Notes under the pieces: model-generated
What the model saw: the letters and a program-made list of their open reading frames with translations, nothing else
Databases searched by the model: none
What the model was told of the DNA's origin: nothing
Translations under genes and position numbers: made by a program
NCBI GenBank assembly: GCA_001919995.1
Contig: MNIY01000205.1
Span: 1 to 9,375 of the forward strand
Direction of reading: 5' to 3'
DNA length: 9,375 nucleotides
DNA from: Ktedonobacter sp. 13_1_20CM_4_53_11
GTDB lineage: Bacteria; Chloroflexota; Ktedonobacteria; Ktedonobacterales; Ktedonobacteraceae
Shown: piece after piece, positions 1 through 5,541 of the stretch
How positions within the stretch are numbered: the stretch's first letter is position 1
Layout: each line of letters opens with the position of its first letter

Positions 1-73
1 GGGGTCGAGTACGAGGAGACGTGGCCTGACAAGCTCACCTGGTGGGTCTCGCCGTCTGAAGGCAACTTTGACA
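1..73. other. Foreign sequence abutting truncated radC, possible end of a mobile element
   Basis: These bases follow the point where the radC reading frame loses all family resemblance. Read on the minus strand they begin TGTCAAAGTTGCC, which looks like the tip of an insertion element, but no partner end is visible and no target duplication can be tested. On the plus strand frame 1 is open from the window edge to a stop near 252, so a gene could enter from outside; the residues encoded before the junction (for example ETWPDKLTWW) match no family I can name. The interpretation as an element end is inference. An alternative is a deletion or rearrangement joint. Confidence 0.35.
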
Positions 74-478
74 CTCCACCATCACCAGGTTCGCCGCGTC
101 AGCTGGCGACTTTATTTGATACTTCTCCTCGTTTTGCAACATACCCAGGCGCCGCCCTATCTCTAATGCAGCCTTCAGTTGCGAGGCCTTGGCTTCTCCC
201 AGGCCGTGTTCTGAACACAACTCACCAAAATCAGCGCGCATCAGTCCGCTGAGTCCGCCATATTTCGCCAGCAGTTTCCCCGCCAGTTCGATCACGTTAT
301 CCCGTGATGTTCCCGTACGCAGGATGATCGCCAGCAGTTCCGCCGTCGAGAGCGCCTTGGGGCCATAATGTTTGAGCCGCTCGCGAGGCCGCTCATCGGT
401 GGGCATGTCATGGATGGTAGGATGGTATTCCAGTTTGACGAGGGCAAGTTTACCGGCGGTTTTTTCAAGTGTGGGCAT
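35..478 (-). pseudogene. radC: Truncated radC (RadC/UPF0758 family, N-terminal half only)
   Basis: The first 135 codons (478 down to 74) read as the N-terminal part of RadC: the family signature ERPRERL near residue 29, the stretch LSTAELLAIILRTG, a helix-hairpin-helix-like segment HGLGEAKASQLKAALEIGRR at about 91-110, and the start of the MPN/JAB-like domain, SPADAANLVMVE, at 124-135. After that the frame continues for only 12 unrelated residues to a TGA at 35-37. Full-length RadC proteins are roughly 220-230 residues, so nearly all of the metalloprotease-like domain, including its His-x-His and Asp zinc motif, is missing. RadC was once linked to DNA repair but its role is not settled. The start at 478 has a purine-rich AGAGG about 9 bases upstream; the family often starts nearer the ERPRERL motif. 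A promoter lies at 522-550. The truncated product is probably non-functional. Confidence 0.8.
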
Positions 479-521
479 AAAAGGGGACCTCTCTTCTCAT
501 GAAAGTAGGTGTGCTCTACCG

Positions 522-550
522 TTTATACATCTAAACCTTGAAAAAAGCAA
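522..550 (-). promoter_or_regulatory. Candidate sigma-70-type promoter for radC
   Basis: On the minus strand TTGCTT (550-545) is followed after exactly 17 bases by TATAAA (527-522). The -10 box matches the consensus at five of six positions and the -35 box at three of six. The expected start of transcription would give a leader of about 35 bases before the ATG at 478. This suggests that radC was transcribed separately from the upstream secreted-protein gene. Confidence 0.4.
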
Positions 551-620
551 TGTATTCGTGCAGATTCCCCCAAATGGCCTGTCGGTTTGAACGGTATTGA
601 AAGGCCGCTTCCCTTCCCCA

Positions 621-1790
621 CTACCCCAAACTCGCCACACCCGTCAGCACCAGGCTATCCCCCGCCGCGCAAGGCACATGCGTGTTGGGGCCAATCGCCG
701 CCTGCGTGACAGTAAACTTGCCTGCCAGCGCGCGATTGAGCTTCGAGTTTAATGTCTGCTGGATCTGTGCATTGTAGCTGTCATAGGGAAAGGTGAAGAT
801 ATTTAAGAAGGTAATCGTCGTACTCAACACATGCACTGCGAGGCTTCCACCCGCCGCCGTTGGCGCAACCGTCGTTGTGGCTGTACCAATCTTGCCCAAG
901 AACGAGTCGTAGACATCCGCGCTGATCAGCAGGTTGCTACCCTGCACACCAATATTGGCATTTTTTGCCATCATATTGCTAGTAATGGGCAGGTCTCCGA
1001 CGCTATTTCCCATCGAGGCTAGCGATGAAGCCGGAAGCTCTATGTAGGCGCTTGTATTTGTCGACGGCGTGCTACGTAACATGCCAGGATTGGACTGGCT
1101 TTGTCCCCGATTGTCGGTACTCATGCTCGTGTACGCGCTAAATGCCGTATTCTGTTGTACCTGTGTTTGTGCATTCCCCAGGGTCACAGGAAATTGCAGC
1201 CTCAATGCCAGTGCAGAATCACCGCACCCCGGCGTTGTGTTGATGCTATTGAGTTGGCCGATGGGCACCTGGAAAGTTGCCAGCGGCCCACTGACGAGCG
1301 CGGGTCCGCCATTGAGAGGCCTCGCGCTGACCTGTACGGTTGATGAATTGAGCACGCTCAAGCTCACCAGCATGCTGATATTGATCGGTTGTGGATCACC
1401 TGGATAAAGGCTTACTTGCAGCGAAGTAACAAGCCCTCCCGGTTGCGTCGTCAGGCCGGTCAACGTGGCCGATGGTTGAATGAGCGTGTTCGCCATCTGC
1501 AGTGCCCAGCCCTGATCCTGCCTTGGTAGCCCGCTTACGATATTGTTGATCGCGCTACTGACAGCCCCCGGAACCTGCTGTTCAATGCCGCTCTGAAAGA
1601 GCGGCGCCAGCGTCCTGCGGGTAAGATAAATAGTCGCCCCTACAGACGTTGCATTGCCTGACCCTTGCGTAATCTGCCGCGCCGTACTGCTTGCCGCACC
1701 CGCCGGTGTCACCACCAGGCCCAGTAGTAATGTTGCCAGCAACATAACCCAACCGGCCTGGATATAGCGCGCATATTTCATATGGTTCAT
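621..1790 (-). CDS. Secreted protein with two tandem lipid-binding-like modules (unnamed family)
   Basis: I do not recognise this as a named gene. The 389-residue product starts with a typical Sec signal peptide: positive charges at Lys5 and Arg8, a hydrophobic core at about 14-28, and an AGA cleavage site near residue 32. There is no lipobox Cys and no other membrane helix, so it should be exported and released. The mature part is rich in Ser, Thr, Gln and Asn and seems to contain two similar halves, about 53-203 and 248-389. Each opens with a strand-helix pattern (TIYLTRRTLAPLF; AYIELPASSLASM) and closes with a Cys-led strand (CGDSALALRLQF from Cys189; CAAGDSLVLTGV from Cys374). The C-terminal extension of the upstream MFS exporter has the same pattern. 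The layout resembles YpmS/DUF2140 or LmeA/DUF2993 lipid-binding proteins, by pattern only. The gene begins 27 bases after the exporter stop, so it is very likely in its operon. The ATG at 1790 was chosen because GAGGAG lies 10 bases upstream; a GTG at 1799 is too close to that site. Confidence 0.75.
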   Translation of the reverse strand: MNHMKYARYIQAGWVMLLATLLLGLVVTPAGAASSTARQITQGSGNATSVGATIYLTRRTLAPLFQSGIEQQVPGAVSSAINNIVSGLPRQDQGWALQMANTLIQPSATLTGLTTQPGGLVTSLQVSLYPGDPQPINISMLVSLSVLNSSTVQVSARPLNGGPALVSGPLATFQVPIGQLNSINTTPGCGDSALALRLQFPVTLGNAQTQVQQNTAFSAYTSMSTDNRGQSQSNPGMLRSTPSTNTSAYIELPASSLASMGNSVGDLPITSNMMAKNANIGVQGSNLLISADVYDSFLGKIGTATTTVAPTAAGGSLAVHVLSTTITFLNIFTFPYDSYNAQIQQTLNSKLNRALAGKFTVTQAAIGPNTHVPCAAGDSLVLTGVASLG

Positions 1791-1817
1791 CGCTATCACT
1801 CTCCTCGACTACCCCTT

Positions 1818-4523
1818 TTAATGCGGTAGCAGCTTTTTGAGATCGACCGGACCCTTGAAACAGAATGGTACCGGTGTTGGCTGCGCGGCAATCCCCTCGA
1901 TGGGAGGCGCCTGGATCAGCAGCACAAACATTTCTGTGGCTCTCGCGCAGCCGATTGATGTGCTGGTATGGACGGAGATGAGTTTCACCCCCTTGAATTG
2001 ACCGTGCAGCGCGGGCATGACCGAGCTGATCATCAACTCGTTCAGGGCCTTCTCCATGCTCGCAGCTGCCCCCGTGCCAGCATCTATCCCATCGCGTTTG
2101 AGGCGCAGCACATGCAATTGAATGTTCTGGTGCTTATCGATGCCCACGGTGCTGTCCATCTCAACAGGCATAACCCGCTGAATGCCGCTTGCGTTGATAT
2201 GCAGATTCAGGCTTATGATCACTCCATCATTGGGCATAGGAATAGCCTTCATATCCGTCAATGCCCCTGTCTGCAATCCCAGTTGCGACACAAACATGGA
2301 GGTGAGCGCCGCCTGGTCCAGCGCTAGTTGAATCATGCGTGGCCCGGCAATAGGCGTTGCTGTCGCCGCCGCTGGCGTCGTTTGACTCCCAGAAGTGAGA
2401 GGTGAGTTGGGTGACTGCCACATAAAGGCTGCGAATACTCCCGCTATTACGAGCAACAACACTAAGAGAATACTCGCCCCCGCGATAATCAAACGCCGCC
2501 TCTTCGGAGGATTGCGCCCGTTATTGCCATCGCCGCCTACATGTATATCGTCCGCGGGGGGCTGAGGGGGTGACCCGGATTCCGTGGGCGGAGCAGGATC
2601 CCGCAATACATCGGCTGCCCCCAGCGATACTCCCGCCATCAGCGGAGCAGCCCCCGCTATCGTGTCAGCCTCGTGTGGCGCGGGCGAAGCTGGAGGTACC
2701 GTCTCCACCACAACAGCTGCTCCAGTTCCGGTCTCCGGCACTTCCTGTACTTCCTGTACCTCCGGCACTCCCTGGACCTCTTGCACTTCCTGCTCGGCAA
2801 CCGCTGCCTTGCGGCCCCACAGGAAAACGGCTGGGATGATAGCGATGAGGCATAACACCATCGAGGTGAGGAACACAGCGCTATAGACGGTATGCGCCGA
2901 TTGAATGATATGTGCGGCATAGCCCTTCGACCAATTCGCGAACTGCGCTGCCGTCGACGACAGGGGCAGCGAAGGATAGGTCGAGACCAGTTGTTTGAAG
3001 TAGGCCAGCGCCCAGGAAGTCAGCGCCGCCAGTCCCAGCATCATGCCCACCATACGCAGCGAGGTCACGATCGCGGAACTCATACCCGCCTGCCCGGCTC
3101 TTACAGCGTTGATCGCCGTCGTGCCGATAGGAGCAATGACCAGTCCAAAGCCCAAACCCGCCGTTACCGTGCTGATTGTAATCTGGTTCCAGTCGACGTG
3201 AATAGGCCAGCGGCTCATCAGGTAGAAGCCTGTCGCGGTAAAGAGCAAGCCCAGGACAGCGGTGAAACGGCAGGTAATACGGCTGCAAAGCCAGCCGCCA
3301 AGCAGCGCTCCGACCGGTATCATCGCAGTGAGACGAAGCAGCGCCAACCCACTATCAAGCACCGATCGCTGCAGTACCGTATCGACAAAGATAGGAATAT
3401 CGGCCATGGCAATGATCAGCGCTGCACCGACCAGCAGGCTCACAAGTGAAGTCGCGCTAAAGTGAAGTCGTTTGAAGAGCGATAAGTCGACCACCGGCCA
3501 GCGTACTTTCCTCTCCACCAGCACAAAGGCTATAAGAAAAACGATGGCCAGTCCAATCGAGATAGGATTATTTTGTGGAGCAGGAGCGTTGGCCGGTGTT
3601 GGTCCAAGATCTGTTCCCTGTTGCGCCAGGCCAAGGCTCAGGCAGGTCAGCGCCAGCCCAAGCAGGGCCGCGCCAATCCAGTCGATGCCCTCGCGCGTGT
3701 GCGTTCCGCCAGGAATAAGTCGCCAGGCCGCGATGATCAGTCCGATCACGATGGGCACATTGAAATAGAAAATATATTGCCAGCCAAATTGCTGCACGAT
3801 CAGCGCGCCATACAACGGGCCGATCACACCGCCAGCCTCTGTGACCGCGCCTATAACCCCCAGCGCCAGTCCACGCCGCTGCGGTCCGTAAAAATCGCTC
3901 GCGATAGCCATCGCCACCGGCACGACTGCTCCACCGCCGACCGCCTGGATAAATCGCGCGGCAATCAGCCAGATCAAACCAGGAGAAGATGTATCGACGT
4001 TTATCGCGTTCAAAAAACCCAGGTCCGACATTTGGCCAAATACAGGAGCCAGGCCACAGAGGATGGAGCCTGCGCCAAAGATGCCCAGGCAGAGGATAAA
4101 GATACGCCGCCGTCCGTAGATGTCGGAGACGCGCCCCATCAGCGGCATGGCAATCACGAAACCTAACAGGTATGCGCTGATAATCCAGGCCGCGTGATCG
4201 AGTTTGGTCACGCCAATATTCAGGTCGTTCACAATAGGTGGCAGCGCCGTCACCACCACCGTCTGGTCCATCGCCGTAAAGAAGACACCGATACAGGCCA
4301 TCGTCAGAGCTGCCAGGGCAGCCCCCTTCCCGCCCGTAGGTGCCTTTGTCGGCGTGGTAATCTTTTTGAAAGTGTTTGTTACCTGAGCGCTCAGTGAAAG
4401 GCGCTGCGCATCACCTGTCTCTCCCTTACTGGGTCCCGCTGCACCCTGCGTTTGTGAACTGGCGAGAAGTTCACGTTTGCGCAGGCTTGAGGTAGTCTCT
4501 TTGTCGTCTTCTAAAGTGTACAT
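1818..4523 (-). CDS. DHA2-type MFS exporter with extra TM helix and extracytoplasmic C-terminal domain
   Basis: The product (901 residues) is a proton-coupled major facilitator of the 14-helix DHA2/EmrB-QacA group. Visible signatures are motif D1 (DQTVVVTALPPI, from about residue 86), motif A in the 2-3 loop (GRVSDIYGRRR, 130-140) and antiporter motif C in helix 5 (GGVIGPLYGALI, about 231-242). About 65 hydrophilic residues precede helix 1. The transporter body ends near residue 575 and is normally the whole protein. Here it continues with an EVQ-repeat segment (577-596), a Pro/Ala-rich linker, a basic KRRR (674-677), a further membrane helix (678-702) and an ectodomain (about 703-901). The basic stop and the even helix count place the linker in the cytoplasm and the ectodomain outside. 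The ectodomain resembles the modules of the next gene. With the LprG-like lipoprotein upstream this recalls the mycobacterial LprG-Rv1410c lipid exporter; the substrate is unknown, and drug efflux is an alternative. The ATG at 4523 was preferred because GGGGG lies 4 bases upstream; the ATG at 4538 has no ribosome-binding site. Confidence 0.88.
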   Translation of the reverse strand: MYTLEDDKETTSSLRKRELLASSQTQGAAGPSKGETGDAQRLSLSAQVTNTFKKITTPTKAPTGGKGAALAALTMACIGVFFTAMDQTVVVTALPPIVNDLNIGVTKLDHAAWIISAYLLGFVIAMPLMGRVSDIYGRRRIFILCLGIFGAGSILCGLAPVFGQMSDLGFLNAINVDTSSPGLIWLIAARFIQAVGGGAVVPVAMAIASDFYGPQRRGLALGVIGAVTEAGGVIGPLYGALIVQQFGWQYIFYFNVPIVIGLIIAAWRLIPGGTHTREGIDWIGAALLGLALTCLSLGLAQQGTDLGPTPANAPAPQNNPISIGLAIVFLIAFVLVERKVRWPVVDLSLFKRLHFSATSLVSLLVGAALIIAMADIPIFVDTVLQRSVLDSGLALLRLTAMIPVGALLGGWLCSRITCRFTAVLGLLFTATGFYLMSRWPIHVDWNQITISTVTAGLGFGLVIAPIGTTAINAVRAGQAGMSSAIVTSLRMVGMMLGLAALTSWALAYFKQLVSTYPSLPLSSTAAQFANWSKGYAAHIIQSAHTVYSAVFLTSMVLCLIAIIPAVFLWGRKAAVAEQEVQEVQGVPEVQEVQEVPETGTGAAVVVETVPPASPAPHEADTIAGAAPLMAGVSLGAADVLRDPAPPTESGSPPQPPADDIHVGGDGNNGRNPPKRRRLIIAGASILLVLLLVIAGVFAAFMWQSPNSPLTSGSQTTPAAATATPIAGPRMIQLALDQAALTSMFVSQLGLQTGALTDMKAIPMPNDGVIISLNLHINASGIQRVMPVEMDSTVGIDKHQNIQLHVLRLKRDGIDAGTGAAASMEKALNELMISSVMPALHGQFKGVKLISVHTSTSIGCARATEMFVLLIQAPPIEGIAAQPTPVPFCFKGPVDLKKLLPH
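2736..2793 (-). repeat. Degenerate 9-base tandem repeat coding an EVQ/EVP linker
   Basis: Inside the exporter gene, minus-strand units of the form GAAGTNCAG recur about six times in tandem with drift. They encode an acidic stretch of EVQ, EVP and GVP units directly after the last helix of the transporter body. In-frame 9-base units can gain or lose copies without breaking the protein, so linker length may vary between strains. The segment should be a flexible cytosolic spacer. Confidence 0.6.
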
Positions 4524-4577
4524 CTTTCCCCCGGTCATAATGAAAGATGGATAATAGCTGTACCAGTCGGGGGAAAG
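4524..4577 (-). promoter_or_regulatory. Inverted repeat covering the exporter ribosome-binding site
   Basis: CTTTCCCCCG (4524-4533) and CGGGGGAAAG (4568-4577) are perfect 10-base inverted repeats separated by 34 bases. In the minus-strand transcript the second arm, CGGGGGAAAG, contains the G-rich ribosome-binding site and touches the AUG at 4523. Pairing with the upstream arm would hide that site. If transcription instead starts from the TATTAT element (4553-4558) between the arms, the repeat would be better read as a protein-binding operator. The repeat is seen directly; the function is inference. Confidence 0.45.
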
Positions 4578-4659
4578 CGACGATCAATAATCCATAAAAT
4601 CACCGCTCTCCCCTGACTGCCCAATGTGACGCTCTACGAATACTAAGGGAGAATAACTT

Positions 4660-5406
4660 TTATATTTTTGGGGCTGCGATATTCACATTTTCATTGTAGT
4701 TCGATAGTAAGAACGTGCGAGTTGTCTTTGCGGTATCACCGGCTGCTGCCTGTCCCGTCACCTTGAGCTGATAGGGAAGGGAATCAGCCTTGCCTATGCA
4801 GGTGCTCATCTGTAACATCGAGCCCGCTGGTACGCCGCCACCTGTGAAAAACGCCAGGTACCTGGCGTTGAGCTGGCCCGTTACACGCCAGCACGGGACA
4901 CCATTCACCGTATCATCGCTCGGCTGGCTGACGTTCTGTGCTTTGTTGATAAGAGAGAGAATACCTGTATCGGGATTTGTGAGGGTGCGAGGATCAAGTA
5001 AACCTTTGATGACACGCCACTGCCCGGTGATAGGGTCTGTGATAAATTGATTGCCACCCACGCTGATCAGGTTGACTGTGACGGATTGGCCGGAGAGAAT
5101 AACAGTTGCCTGCCCCTTCACCTTATCTGGCATGACGACATCTCCGTTGGCGCTGCGAATCTGCACCTGCTGTGCTGTGACGGAGCCAGGATTATCTACC
5201 TTCATCACGACATGAAACGCGCTTACGCCGCGAAAATTCTTCTGCAGCGCGGTCAATAACTGCTGCGCTGTCGGTTTAGTACCATTGGCAACGGCAGTAG
5301 TATTATGCTGCCACGGCAGTGAGCAGCCGGTAAAAAGCAGAGCGCCGGCGAGAAAAAGCATCGTAAAAATAAGAGTACGCCCCAGTAGGATACGCGATGA
5401 AAACAT
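4660..5406 (-). CDS. LprG/LppX-like lipoprotein (LppX_LprAFG family)
   Basis: The 248-residue product has a lipoprotein signal: Arg5 and Arg10, a hydrophobic core, and a lipobox ending LFTGC with the lipidated Cys at 28. Phe at -3 is less usual than Leu. The mature part matches the LppX_LprAFG pattern: an N-terminal helix (AQQLLTALQKNF, about 47-58), a strand pair after Pro93, a Trp130-LLDP motif, NPDTGI at 144-149 (close to NPDTGL in mycobacterial LprG), and a VNGV-R-TG strand at 167-177. Cys172 and Cys203 could form a disulfide. Proteins of this family bind acylated lipids in a hydrophobic pocket and work with an MFS exporter to carry lipids to the outer envelope. An MFS exporter follows here after 136 bases. 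The start at 5406 has a strong GGGGAGG 8 bases upstream; the in-frame ATG at 5460 does not and would put 18 residues before the signal peptide. Family assignment is by motif reading only. Confidence 0.75.
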   Translation of the reverse strand: MFSSRILLGRTLIFTMLFLAGALLFTGCSLPWQHNTTAVANGTKPTAQQLLTALQKNFRGVSAFHVVMKVDNPGSVTAQQVQIRSANGDVVMPDKVKGQATVILSGQSVTVNLISVGGNQFITDPITGQWRVIKGLLDPRTLTNPDTGILSLINKAQNVSQPSDDTVNGVPCWRVTGQLNARYLAFFTGGGVPAGSMLQMSTCIGKADSLPYQLKVTGQAAAGDTAKTTRTFLLSNYNENVNIAAPKI

Positions 5407-5420
5407 TGGTAATGCCTCCC

Positions 5421-5441
5421 CAAATATAGTCCATAGATTTG
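5421..5441. promoter_or_regulatory. Candidate operator-like palindrome before the lipoprotein gene
   Basis: CAAATATA and TAGATTTG form 8-base arms with one mismatch around a 5-base centre, ending a few bases before the ribosome-binding site of the lipoprotein gene. A related AATCTAT lies at 5463-5469. The size fits a dimeric repressor site, but no regulator gene is in the window and no convincing -35/-10 pair was found here. Confidence 0.25.
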
Positions 5442-5503
5442 CCTTGCTGAAACAAATCAACGCAATCTATAAAAGCTTTGGTGGCACTGGTACTTTTTTA
5501 CCT

Positions 5504-5533
5504 GTGAGGAATGGGCCACTACCCATTCCTCAC
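5504..5533 (-). terminator. Strong hairpin just after pcrA, probable transcript end
   Basis: GTGAGGAATGGG (5504-5515) and CCCATTCCTCAC (5522-5533) are perfect 12-base inverted repeats with a 6-base loop, starting 8 bases beyond the pcrA stop at 5542. Its place suggests a terminator or a 3'-end stabiliser. On the minus strand it is followed by AGGTAAAAAAG and not by a run of T, so it is not a textbook intrinsic terminator. Confidence 0.5.
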
Positions 5534-5541
5534 CTAAAACG

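Noticed and set aside
2892..3449. 185-residue plus-strand frame opposite the exporter
   Set aside because: It is an antisense shadow with Arg/Gln-rich composition, no ribosome-binding site and no recognisable domain.
3573..4166. 197-residue plus-strand frame opposite the exporter
   Set aside because: Its composition (Arg, His, Gln, Asp) is that of an antisense shadow of membrane-helix codons; the minus-strand frame has full MFS motifs.
4547..4595. ATGGAT (4547-4552) and ATCCAT (4590-4595), which would make a pseudoknot with the exporter leader repeat
   Set aside because: Six pairs at this distance are easily due to chance and do not extend; there is no support for a riboswitch.
5404..5460. 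Longer start of the lipoprotein at 5460
   Set aside because: It has no ribosome-binding site and would add 18 residues before the signal peptide; the ATG at 5406 has GGGGAGG at good distance.
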